Source: GAS188 sp044445965 (GTDB lineage Bacteria > Pseudomonadota > Alphaproteobacteria > Rhizobiales > Beijerinckiaceae). Taken from it: a stretch of 64,000 bases of DNA. The DNA lies in the NCBI GenBank assembly GCA_044445965.1, contig JBIOEJ010000007.1:11846-75845 (forward strand). Direction: 5' to 3'. Positions 1-7,756 of this stretch are shown here, in pieces. A program made the translations under genes and the position numbers. Each line of letters opens with the position of its first letter. Position 1 is the first letter of the stretch. A model generated the notes under the pieces. That model had not been told where the DNA came from. It saw only the letters and a list, made by a program, of their open reading frames with translations, and did not search any database.

Positions 1-1146
1 ACCGCCGAGCTGAACGGGGCGCTGGCCGAAATCCCGAACACGCCTTTGCCCGATGTGCCGGTCGGTGCCGACGAGCATGGCAATGTCGAATATCGCCGCC
101 ATGGCGTGCCGCGCGGCGCGAATTCAGCAAGGCAGCATTTCGAGCTCGGCGAAGCACTCGGCCTCATGGATTTCGAGACGGCCGCGAAGCTTTCCGGGGC
201 TCGCTTCGTGGTGCTGAAGAAGGGTCTCGCGCGCCTCGGGCGCGCCATCGGCCAGTTCATGCTCGACTTGCACACGAATGAGCATGGTTACGCCGAGATC
301 CAGCCTCCGTACTTGGTCAGGGACGAGGTGATGTTCGGCACGGCGCAGCTGCCGAAATTCGCCGATGATCAATTCATGGCGTCGCGCACCAAGTCGCGCG
401 AGGAGCTGCTGCACGAGGCGCTCGAATTCGTCTCGGAGGCCGACAAGGATCGCTATGTGCAGGGCGCGATCACCTTGCAGCAACTCGTCGATACGGTGAT
501 CCATCGCGCACCCGCCAAGGAGGATTTCTGGCTCATCCCGACCGCCGAGGTCCCCCTCACCAATCTCGTGCGCGAGGCGATCACGCCGGAAGCCGAGCTG
601 CCCCTGCGCTACACGGCGCTGACGCCCTGCTTCCGGGCCGAGGCCGGCGCTGCCGGGCGCGACACGCGCGGCATGTTGCGCCAGCACCAGTTCGACAAAG
701 TGGAGCTCGTCTCGATCACGACGCCGGAAAGGTCGATCGAGGAGCATGAGCGCATGCTCAACTGCGCAGAGGAGGTGTTGAAGCGGCTCGATCTGCCTTA
801 CCGGGTCATGACGCTGTGCACCGGCGATATGGGTTTCGGCTCGCAGAAGACCTATGACATCGAGGTCTGGCTGCCGGGGCAGGGGGCCTATCGAGAAATC
901 TCTTCCTGCTCGGTCTGCGGCGACTTCCAGGCGCGGCGCATGAATGCGCGATACCGTCCGGCGGCGCAGGACGGAAAGCCCGCCGCTCCGCGCCTGGTGC
1001 ATACGCTGAACGGCTCGGGCGTCGCGGTCGGTCGCGCGCTCGTCGCCGTCATGGAGAACTATCAGAATCAGGATGGTTCGATCGAGATGCCCGAAGTGTT
1101 GCAACCGTACATGCGCGGCTTGAAGCGAATCGAGCACGCAGGCTAG
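1..1146 (+). CDS. serS: Seryl-tRNA synthetase, 5' end missing
   Basis: Class II aminoacyl-tRNA synthetase that charges tRNA-Ser with serine in the cytoplasm. The reading frame is open from base 1, so the gene starts left of the window and about 381 residues are present; the missing part would be the start of the N-terminal coiled-coil arm. Motif 2 is visible as CFRAEAGAAGRDTRGMLRQH, and motif 3 near the C-terminus as GSGVAVGRALVAVMENYQ. The stop is TAG at 1144-1146. surE follows after about 100 bases and pcm after that, the usual alphaproteobacterial order. Identification is secure; only the start lies outside the window. Confidence 0.97.
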   Translation, partial: TAELNGALAEIPNTPLPDVPVGADEHGNVEYRRHGVPRGANSARQHFELGEALGLMDFETAAKLSGARFVVLKKGLARLGRAIGQFMLDLHTNEHGYAEIQPPYLVRDEVMFGTAQLPKFADDQFMASRTKSREELLHEALEFVSEADKDRYVQGAITLQQLVDTVIHRAPAKEDFWLIPTAEVPLTNLVREAITPEAELPLRYTALTPCFRAEAGAAGRDTRGMLRQHQFDKVELVSITTPERSIEEHERMLNCAEEVLKRLDLPYRVMTLCTGDMGFGSQKTYDIEVWLPGQGAYREISSCSVCGDFQARRMNARYRPAAQDGKPAAPRLVHTLNGSGVAVGRALVAVMENYQNQDGSIEMPEVLQPYMRGLKRIEHAG

Positions 1147-1248
1147 GAACATTTGTGTGCCGCCGCCAACTCGCGCGAGCTCGGAAGCGGCGCTCGCGTT
1201 CTCCTGCGGCGATATCCGAGGCCCACCAATTGGGATGATTGTCGATCG

Positions 1249-2010
1249 ATGCGCATTCTGATCACCAATGACGACGGTGTGCACGCCGAAGGTCTCGAGA
1301 TCTGCGTCGAGATCGCCCGCGCTCTATCGCAGGACGTCTGGATCGTCGCGCCCGAGACCGATCAGAGCGGGGTGGCGCACGCCTTGTCGCTCTCCGATCC
1401 GCTGCGGCTTCGCCAGGTCGACGAGCGGCGTTTCGCCGTGAAGGGCACGCCGACCGATTGCGTCATCCTCGCGACTCGCCATGTGTTCAAGGGAGAAAAG
1501 CCCGGCCTCGTCTTGTCCGGCGTCAATCGCGGCCAGAATGTCGCGGAGGACGTGCTCTATTCGGGCACCGTCGCCGGCGCGATGGAAGGCGCGATGCTCG
1601 GTGTGCCGGCCATCGCACTGTCTCAAGCCTACGGGCCGGAGGGGCGAGGCCATATGCATTGGGATTGCGCGCGCCATCACGCCGAGCCTTTGCTGCGCAA
1701 GATGCTCGAGGCAGGCATCCCGCGCGGTACCTTGCTCAACATCAACTTTCCCCATTGCGAGCCTGGCGGGGTGACCGGCATCGAGGCGACCTCGCAGGGC
1801 CAGCGCGACCAGACGCTGCTGTCGATCGACGAGCGCAAGGACGGGCGCGGCAACGCTTATTTCTGGCTGGGCTTCGCGCGCGGGATCACCAAGCCGAGGC
1901 CCGGTACCGATATCGCCGCGCTCGATCAAAAACGCATTTCGGTAACCCCGCTGCAGCTCAACCTGACCAATCAAGGGCTGCTCGAAGATATGGCGCGGAC
2001 GCTCGCGTGA
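1249..2010 (+). CDS. surE: 5'/3'-nucleotidase SurE
   Basis: Metal-dependent nucleoside monophosphate phosphatase of the stationary-phase survival family, 253 residues, close to the usual length. The N-terminus MRILITNDDGVHAEGLE holds the DD metal-binding motif, followed by the conserved APETDQSG and GTPTDC segments and SGVNRGQN. I chose ATG 1249 because the protein then begins exactly at the family N-terminus; the frame is open 32 codons further upstream without homology. pcm begins at once after the stop (ATG 2013, stop TGA 2008-2010), so the two are translationally linked, as in many proteobacteria. Confidence 0.96.
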   Translation: MRILITNDDGVHAEGLEICVEIARALSQDVWIVAPETDQSGVAHALSLSDPLRLRQVDERRFAVKGTPTDCVILATRHVFKGEKPGLVLSGVNRGQNVAEDVLYSGTVAGAMEGAMLGVPAIALSQAYGPEGRGHMHWDCARHHAEPLLRKMLEAGIPRGTLLNINFPHCEPGGVTGIEATSQGQRDQTLLSIDERKDGRGNAYFWLGFARGITKPRPGTDIAALDQKRISVTPLQLNLTNQGLLEDMARTLA

Positions 2011-2012
2011 TC

Positions 2013-2696
2013 ATGATCGAGCCGGTCGCAGATCGGGGCGGCCGCGCGGTCGTCTCGTCGCGCGACGCCGAGACCCTGCATCTCCTGATGCGGCTTCGCG
2101 CCCGCGGCGTCAACGACACGAATGTGCTGCGCGCCTTCGAGACTGTGCAGCGAAGCTTCTTCGTTGCCGGGGCCCATCGCGATCTCGCCTTGCGTGACGT
2201 GGCGTTGCCCGGAGGTTGCGGCCAAGTCGTCGGCGCCCCGTCCGACCTCGCGCTTGCCCTTGCGGCGCTCGATCTGAGGAAAGACCATGACGTGCTCGAT
2301 ATCGGCACCGGATCTGGCTACGCCGCCGCCATCATGGGAAATCTGGCGCGCGCCGTGATCTCGGTCGAGCGCTTCCGCACCCTCGCGATCGAAGCGGAGC
2401 GGCGTCTCGAAGGTTGCGGCATCGGCAATGTGCGTGTGCTGCAGGGTGACGCGCTCGATGACGTGCCGGCGACCGGACCGTTTCAGCGCGTCTTCATCGA
2501 TTTCGCCGTTCAGGACCCTCCGCTAGCGGTCGCGAGACGGCTCGTCGATGGGGGGATCTGCGTCTTTGCCCGACCGGCCGACCGCATGTGCCACTTGGTG
2601 CGCGCCGAGAAGCTCGCTGGCGGCGGCTGGCGCGAAGAGCTGATCGGCCTCACGCGTGTCGGACCGCCGATTTCGGGGCTGTCGCGGCATTTGTGA
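2013..2696 (+). CDS. pcm: Protein-L-isoaspartate O-methyltransferase family
   Basis: S-adenosylmethionine-dependent methyltransferase that repairs isoaspartyl residues in aged proteins. 227 residues from ATG 2013; a GTG at 2007 overlapping the surE stop is the alternative start. Family features seen: RSFFVAGAHRDLALRDVALP (the loop around the substrate site), the SAM motif VLDIGTGSGYAAAIMG and ISVERF. The frame is open much further upstream, but that part is the out-of-frame image of surE. Position right after surE and before nlpD is the conserved pcm context. The protein lacks the full canonical motif of the E. coli enzyme, so it is a divergent alphaproteobacterial member. Confidence 0.9.
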   Translation: MIEPVADRGGRAVVSSRDAETLHLLMRLRARGVNDTNVLRAFETVQRSFFVAGAHRDLALRDVALPGGCGQVVGAPSDLALALAALDLRKDHDVLDIGTGSGYAAAIMGNLARAVISVERFRTLAIEAERRLEGCGIGNVRVLQGDALDDVPATGPFQRVFIDFAVQDPPLAVARRLVDGGICVFARPADRMCHLVRAEKLAGGGWREELIGLTRVGPPISGLSRHL

Positions 2697-2867
2697 CGGA
2701 AGGCCGAGGACGGACCGACGGACAGCGCAGGAGCTCGCGGCAGGGCTGGTTCATCCGTTCTCTGTCGTCTGACTTCCGTCGTCCGCTTTTTCGCTCAAAT
2801 GCTACGCATCTCAACCACCCCTTAACCTGAATCGTGTTTTTACTCGGGGGGTTGGGTAGCCTGTGAA

Positions 2868-4025
2868 GTGAGTAGTCCGATGCGTTGTGACACCATTCGG
2901 CCGTCTTCGAACCCCTTGCGTTTCTCCGGCGTGGCAGCACGTCTTGCTTTTGCGGCACTGGTCGCGACCCTCGCGGCGGGTTGCAGCTCGGACGCGATGC
3001 GCTTCTCCGAAAACCCGTTTTCGAGCCCGTTCGGCAACCGCAGCGCCGAGGCCACACCCCCCGTTCCCGCCGTGCCGACCGGCAAGGTGCAATCGCGTCC
3101 CCTGTCGGCGCCGGGCCAGCAGGCGAATGCGGGCTCCCTCGCCGAGCCCGATACCAGCATCGCCACGGGCTCGATCCGGCCGCGTCAGAACGTGCCGCAA
3201 CCGGTGAGATCATCGGGCATCGGCAACTGGTCGACGACCGGAGGCACCTCCATGACGCTTGCTCAGGGCGACACCATCGCGACGCTCTCCTCGCGCTACG
3301 GCGTTCCCGAGAACTCGCTACGAGCCGCGAACAATATCGCACCTGGCGCCAATCCAGCGCCTGGATCGCAAATCATCATCCCCGTCTACCGCTACGGGCC
3401 TGCGGTCGGGCATCCCGCCCCGGCCAAGAACGCCAAATCCAATACGCCTGAGCTGTCGACGCGCAAGACCGAGCCGCCCCGTCTCGCCGCTGCGCCCGCG
3501 CCGAAAAAGGCCGCCGTCGAGACTCCGAAACTCGCCGCCGCCCCCTCTGATTCCCCTAAGGGCAAGGCTCTCGCCGCCACGCCCGGCCAGTCGCAGGCGA
3601 AGGCCGATCCGCCCGAGGATGTCGACGCCTCGCTTGCGACGGGCGCGGTGAAGCCGGATAGTCCACAATTCCGTTGGCCGGCTCGAGGCCGGGTCATCAG
3701 CCGTTTCGGCGACGGCAATGAAGGGATCAACGTCTCGGTTCCGGAGGGCACCTCCGTGCGCGCCGCCGAGGACGGCACGGTCGCCTATGTCGGCGATGAA
3801 ATCAAAAGCTACGGCAAGCTCGTGCTCGTGCGCCATGCCAATGGTTGGGTCTCGGCCTATGCCAATAATGGCGATTTGCTCGTCAAGAAGGGTGAAGCCG
3901 TGAAGCGGGGCCAGGTGCTGGCAAGGTCCGGCCAGACCGGCAATGTCACCTCGCCGCAGCTTCATTTCGAGCTCCGCAGGGGCAAGACGCCCGTCGACCC
4001 TCAGCAATATCTCGCCGGCGGCTGA
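2868..4025 (+). CDS. nlpD: NlpD-like lipoprotein with LysM and degenerate LytM domain
   Basis: Outer-envelope murein hydrolase activator. Start GTG 2868 or ATG 2880; a lipoprotein signal ends in LAAGC (Cys about residue 39). A LysM domain lies at about 125-175 (MTLAQGDTIATLSSRYGVPE), then a Pro/Ala/Lys-rich linker, then an M23/LytM domain in the last 120 residues (FRWPARGRVISRFG to LHFELRRG). The zinc ligands are missing: the first motif reads NEGIN instead of HxGID, and the last reads QLHFE instead of HLHFE. The domain is therefore probably non-catalytic, as in E. coli NlpD/EnvC, which switch on amidases. It sits in the conserved surE-pcm-nlpD order. Confidence 0.92.
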   Translation: MSSPMRCDTIRPSSNPLRFSGVAARLAFAALVATLAAGCSSDAMRFSENPFSSPFGNRSAEATPPVPAVPTGKVQSRPLSAPGQQANAGSLAEPDTSIATGSIRPRQNVPQPVRSSGIGNWSTTGGTSMTLAQGDTIATLSSRYGVPENSLRAANNIAPGANPAPGSQIIIPVYRYGPAVGHPAPAKNAKSNTPELSTRKTEPPRLAAAPAPKKAAVETPKLAAAPSDSPKGKALAATPGQSQAKADPPEDVDASLATGAVKPDSPQFRWPARGRVISRFGDGNEGINVSVPEGTSVRAAEDGTVAYVGDEIKSYGKLVLVRHANGWVSAYANNGDLLVKKGEAVKRGQVLARSGQTGNVTSPQLHFELRRGKTPVDPQQYLAGG

Positions 4026-4078
4026 GCCGCGGCCCTCGGGTTCCGGCCGCCGCGAGACACCGGCCGGTAGGCGCGGAA

Positions 4079-4108
4079 GGCGACCGGGGCGAGACCTCCC
4101 CGGTCGCC
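4079..4108. terminator. Probable bidirectional terminator
   Basis: A perfect 11-bp inverted repeat (GGCGACCGGGG / CCCCGGTCGCC) with an 8-base loop lies between the convergent nlpD and phosphodiester glycosidase genes, followed on the plus strand by a short TTT. The position fits a shared terminator; the T-run is weak. Confidence 0.6.
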
Positions 4109-4119
4109 TTTCGGCGCAT

Positions 4120-4875
4120 TCACTTGCGCTCCACTGCCCCGATGATCGGTCCCATCGGGGCAAGCCCGTCCGAACGATGGAGCGAGGGCGCGTAGAGGCT
4201 CGACACCGAGCCGTCGAGGAAGAGCGCATCGCGGCATGACAGCGCGTCCCTGAACAGATGCGCGAATTCCGCGAAGGTCACCGGCACCTCGGAGATCGCG
4301 AACACCACGATATGCCCGTCGCGGACGCCGACGCCGTTGCGCAGCTTGCGCGAGGTGCTCTCTTCGGAAAACTTCGGATGGATGCGCCCGTCGATGACCA
4401 GCATGGGCCCCGATTGCGTCGCCATGTCGACGCGCGGCCTCAAGGCCAAAAAGCGGCTTGTCTCGAGTACGCCCGCCGTCTCGCCGGCGGCGTAGAACAC
4501 GCCATTCGGCTTCAGATGAAAGTTGCCGCGGCCACTGGCGGTATTCGCGAGCTTCAACGTTCGGCCGCTCTCGACATAGAGCCCGACCGGCAAGCGATCC
4601 TTGTCGTACATACCGCCATTCATGGCGAAGACGAGCTTCTGGCCCTCCGGCGACCGCGCCAGCCGGTCGAAGCTGCCATAGGGCTCCCCATCGGCGGCGC
4701 GCAGAAAAGCCTTCAGCTCGTAGCGGTTAAGGTCGATCGTGCACACCACATAGCTCGCCTCGCCAAAGGCGAGGGGACGGCACACCCCGGCCGCTGAAGC
4801 CGCAGGCTGCGCGGAACTCGCCGTGGAACCACAAGCGAGCGCCAGGATGAACGTGATCCAATGAAGGGGGCGCAT
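4120..4875 (-). CDS. Secreted phosphodiester glycosidase family protein (DUF2233/NAGPA)
   Basis: Predicted exported hydrolase of the family that includes N-acetylglucosamine-1-phosphodiester alpha-N-acetylglucosaminidase. 251 residues from ATG 4875, with a signal peptide (MRPLHWITFILALACGSTAS, then AQPA). Family hallmarks: FAMNGGMYDKDRLPVGLY, NFHLKPNGVFY, QSGPMLVIDGRIHP, RNGVGVRDG and ALFLDGSVSSLY. Start chosen because it gives a clean signal peptide; upstream in-frame codons run through a tandem DNA repeat (4879-5012). Substrate unknown; the family acts on sugar-phosphodiester bonds in the envelope or outside the cell. Confidence 0.85.
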   Translation of the reverse strand: MRPLHWITFILALACGSTASSAQPAASAAGVCRPLAFGEASYVVCTIDLNRYELKAFLRAADGEPYGSFDRLARSPEGQKLVFAMNGGMYDKDRLPVGLYVESGRTLKLANTASGRGNFHLKPNGVFYAAGETAGVLETSRFLALRPRVDMATQSGPMLVIDGRIHPKFSEESTSRKLRNGVGVRDGHIVVFAISEVPVTFAEFAHLFRDALSCRDALFLDGSVSSLYAPSLHRSDGLAPMGPIIGAVERK

Positions 4876-4878
4876 TTG

Positions 4879-5012
4879 GAGCATTTTCCGGCGAAGTGGC
4901 CTCCGGTTCGCCGCGGAAAATGCGGCAAGACAATCAACGAGCATTTTCCGGCGAAGCGGCCTCCGGTTCGCCGCGGAAAATGCGGCAAAACAATCAACGA
5001 GCATTCTCCGGC
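4879..5012. repeat. 60-bp tandem repeat, 2.2 copies, each palindromic
   Basis: Two nearly identical 60-bp units (4879-4938 and 4939-4998) and the first bases of a third (4999-5012). Each unit contains an inverted repeat: GCATTTTCCGGCGAA on the left and TTCGCCGCGGAAAATGC on the right, so each can fold into a hairpin. The array lies directly before the start of the phosphodiester glycosidase gene, where its promoter or leader should be. In frame it would encode two copies of an MLVDC..AAFSAANRR peptide, but this is upstream of the signal peptide and probably not translated. Confidence 0.9.
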
Positions 5013-5059
5013 CAACCGAGCTTCGCTGTAAATACAGCGCAAGTGCAGCGGAGAGCCGC

Positions 5060-5731
5060 CTAACCGGGAATCTTGAATGGGCCCCCTTTTTCCAAGGCGC
5101 GCCGATAAGCGGGGCGCGCATGGATGTGTTCGAGGAAGGCCGTGAGTCTTGGTCGGCGCGCGCCAAATCCGACGCGTGCGGCCGCAGCCTCCAACGGGAA
5201 GCTCATCTGGATATCGGCGGCAGTGAACTCCTCGGCAACGAACCAGCTATGCTTGCCGAGCTCGCTTTCCCAATAATCGATATGCGTGGCGAGCTGCGGG
5301 TCGACGAAGCTCGCCTGCGCCTTCGCCGCGACGCCGCGCAGGATCGGGCGTAGGAAGAACGGAGCTGGCCCCTTCGGCAGGCGCGTGAAGATGAGCTTCA
5401 ACAACAACGGCGTCATCGCCGAACCCTCGGCGTAGTGCAGCCAATATGTGTAGCGCAGGCGCTCGGGCGTGCCGGGCGCAGGCGCCAGACGCCCGCCCCC
5501 ATAGGCGTCGACGAGATAGTCGATGATGGCGCCGGATTCCGCGAGCGTCTTGTCGCCGTCGGTCACCACGGGCGATTTGCCGAGCGGATGCACCTTGCGC
5601 AAGGAGGGCGGCGCCAGCATCGTTCGCGGGTCGCGCTCGTATCGGATCACCTCGTAGGGTTGGCCGAGTTCCTCCAGCAGCCACAGGACGCGCTGCGAGC
5701 GGGAGTTGTTCAGGTGATGGACGGTGATCAT
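5060..5731 (-). CDS. Glutathione S-transferase family protein
   Basis: Cytosolic GST, 223 residues from ATG 5731 (MITVHHLNNSRSQRVLWLLE), a typical thioredoxin-fold start with the catalytic Ser/Asn region at residues 8-11. Conserved features: HPLGKSPVV with the cis-Pro, the LAESGAIIDYL glutathione-binding segment, and an all-helical C-terminal domain ending in IHARPAYRRALEKGG. An upstream in-frame ATG (5773) would add 14 residues without homology. Probably the third gene of a minus-strand operon mnmA-pmtA-GST (52-bp gap to pmtA). Substrate cannot be told. Confidence 0.9.
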   Translation of the reverse strand: MITVHHLNNSRSQRVLWLLEELGQPYEVIRYERDPRTMLAPPSLRKVHPLGKSPVVTDGDKTLAESGAIIDYLVDAYGGGRLAPAPGTPERLRYTYWLHYAEGSAMTPLLLKLIFTRLPKGPAPFFLRPILRGVAAKAQASFVDPQLATHIDYWESELGKHSWFVAEEFTAADIQMSFPLEAAAARVGFGARRPRLTAFLEHIHARPAYRRALEKGGPFKIPG

Positions 5732-5783
5732 CGTGATATATCGCGCTCCACCCGGATGGTCGAAGCCGGTCAAGCCCTGAGCG

Positions 5784-6437
5784 CTACGCCGCCATGGCGC
5801 TGTCGGACGGCTTCCGCAAGCGGATCACCTTGAAGAAGCCGCCGGGAAAGGTATCCTTGGCGGAGACATGCTCGATCAAGCCGCTTGCTTGCGCCCAGCT
5901 CTCGATGCGCGAGAGCTTGAATTCCGTCGACCAGCCGATGCGCTTGGCGATCGCCGAGCATTTCTCCTCGATCACCGCCTGCAGACCCTCCTCGGCGCCG
6001 AGATGGTTCGCGAGGATGATCTCGCCTCCCGGTCGCAACACGCGGGTCATCTCGTCGAGCGCGGCCTCCGGCTCCGGGACCAGCGTGATCACGAACTGGG
6101 CGACGACGGCATCGAAGGTCTCATCGGGAAAGCCGAGGCGGCAAGCATCCATGGCGGCGATCAGCTTGACATGCCGAAGCCGGCGCCGCTCGATCTTCTC
6201 GCGCGCCCGCATCAGCATGGCGTAGGAGAGATCAACCCCATAGACCTCGGTTTCGCGCGGATAATCACGCAGCGACAAGCCGGTGCCGACGCCCACCTCG
6301 AGGATCCGCTGGCCATTGGTCAACGCCGCCCGCACGGCCGCGCGCCGTGCCGGCGCGGTCAGCCCGTCATAGACGAGGTCATAGATCGGTGCCCATTTGT
6401 CATAGGCCTTCCGCATATAGTCCAGCTCGCCGGACAT
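5784..6437 (-). CDS. pmtA: Phosphatidylethanolamine N-methyltransferase, PmtA type
   Basis: SAM-dependent methyltransferase, 217 residues, related to the Rhodobacter-type PmtA that makes phosphatidylcholine from phosphatidylethanolamine. Seen: KAYDKWAPIYDLVYDGLTAP, the SAM motif ILEVGVGTGLSL, VYGVDLSYAML, and FVITLVPEPEAALDEMTRVL followed by RPGGEIILANH. Start ATG 6437 places MSGELDYMRKAYDKW at the family N-terminus. It lies 26 bp after mnmA and probably belongs to the same transcript. Could be another small-molecule methyltransferase of the same group, but the YDLVY/LTAPAR region is typical for PmtA. Confidence 0.8.
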   Translation of the reverse strand: MSGELDYMRKAYDKWAPIYDLVYDGLTAPARRAAVRAALTNGQRILEVGVGTGLSLRDYPRETEVYGVDLSYAMLMRAREKIERRRLRHVKLIAAMDACRLGFPDETFDAVVAQFVITLVPEPEAALDEMTRVLRPGGEIILANHLGAEEGLQAVIEEKCSAIAKRIGWSTEFKLSRIESWAQASGLIEHVSAKDTFPGGFFKVIRLRKPSDSAMAA

Positions 6438-6463
6438 GACGCCTCCCGCCGCGCGATTCCTCC

Positions 6464-7633
6464 TCAGCACGCCAATGCCCGCTCCCGTGGATTCGCGCAA
6501 GCTGCGGGGCTCGTCGCCGCGATGACGCCGCCGCCGAGCAGGCGTGCGCCGGGCGCAGGGCTGTCATAGATGACGCAGGCCTGTCCCGGCGCCACGCCCT
6601 CCTCCGGTATGGCGAGCTCGACCCTGCAGACACCGTCCTCGACGCGGAGGGTGGCGGGGCGAGGCGGACGCGTCGAGCGCACCTTGACCGCCGCCTCGAG
6701 ACCGCCGCAGGGCCAGTCTTCGACAGGGAGATCGCCGAGCCAATTGAGCTCCGAGAGCCGGATGATGCCAACCTCGAGCGCCGAGCGCGGCCCGACGACC
6801 ACTTCGGCGCTCCGAGCATCGATGCGCAACACATAGAGGGGTTCGCCGTCGGCGATGCCGAGGCCCTTGCGCTGCCCGACCGTGTAGCGCATCACGCCGC
6901 GGTGCTGGCCGAGCACGCGCCCGTCGATATGGATGATCGTCCCCGGCCGGCTGGCGCCCGGCCGCAGCTTTTCGATGACATCGGCGTAGCGGCCGGCCGG
7001 GACGAAGCAGATATCCTGGCTGTCGGCCTTCTCGGCGACGGGCAGGCCGAAGTGCGCGGCGAGGGCGCGGGTCTCTGCCTTCGACCTGTCGCCCAGCGGA
7101 AAGCGCAACATATCGAGCTGAGAAGGCGTGGTGGCGTAGAGGAAATAGCTCTGGTCGCGGCCGGCATCGGAAGCCTGATAGAGCGCGCGGCGGCCATCGC
7201 CAAGAGAGCGGGAAGACAGATAGTGGCCGGTCGCCAGGATGGCCGCGCCAAGGTCGCGCGCCGTGCCGAGCAGGTCGCGGAACTTGATCGAGCGATTGCA
7301 TTCGACGCAGGGGATCGGCGTCCTGCCGGCGAGATAATCATCGGCGAAACGGTCAACGACCTCCGAGCGGAACCGGTCTTCGTAATCGAGCACATAGTGC
7401 GGGATGTCGATCTTGGCCGCAACGCTACGGGCGTCATGGATGTCCTGACCGGCGCAACAGGCGCCGATCCGGTGCGTGGCAACCCCATGATCATAGAGCT
7501 GGAGCGTTATGCCGACGACATCATAGCCCTGCTCTTTCAGCAAAGCGGCCACGACCGAGGAATCGACGCCGCCCGACATGGCGACGACGACTCGGGTCTC
7601 AGACGGCTTCGTGGGCAGATCGAGCGAATTCAT
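6464..7633 (-). CDS. mnmA: tRNA-specific 2-thiouridylase MnmA
   Basis: Puts sulfur on U34 of tRNA-Lys, -Glu and -Gln anticodons. 389 residues. The PP-loop SGGVDSSVVAALL near the N-terminus binds ATP. The two catalytic cysteines are in PCVECNRSIKF and DSQDICFVP. YTVGQRKGLG and the C-terminal beta-barrel (GLEAAVKVRSTRPP, EGVAPGQACVIYD) complete the family pattern. Start ATG 7633. First gene of mnmA-pmtA-GST on the minus strand. Its position near sciP and ctrA is common in this order. Confidence 0.97.
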   Translation of the reverse strand: MNSLDLPTKPSETRVVVAMSGGVDSSVVAALLKEQGYDVVGITLQLYDHGVATHRIGACCAGQDIHDARSVAAKIDIPHYVLDYEDRFRSEVVDRFADDYLAGRTPIPCVECNRSIKFRDLLGTARDLGAAILATGHYLSSRSLGDGRRALYQASDAGRDQSYFLYATTPSQLDMLRFPLGDRSKAETRALAAHFGLPVAEKADSQDICFVPAGRYADVIEKLRPGASRPGTIIHIDGRVLGQHRGVMRYTVGQRKGLGIADGEPLYVLRIDARSAEVVVGPRSALEVGIIRLSELNWLGDLPVEDWPCGGLEAAVKVRSTRPPRPATLRVEDGVCRVELAIPEEGVAPGQACVIYDSPAPGARLLGGGVIAATSPAACANPRERALAC

Positions 7634-7756
7634 CGGTATTATGTAGGAAGGGTTCCCCCAATCGGCACCCGGCGGTGCAACAATGGTTGTTTTACATGGT
7701 CGGTGCGGTCCGCGCCAGGGCGCGGACGATCGTCGCGAACGATCGCCGATCGCAAC

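Noticed and set aside
1458..2012. Extended N-terminus of the pcm frame
   Set aside because: The first 185 codons overlap surE in another frame and are Arg-rich without homology; the real start is ATG 2013.
4876..5166. N-terminal extension of the phosphodiester glycosidase through the tandem repeat
   Set aside because: It would place about 97 residues, including two repeated peptides, before a perfect signal peptide.
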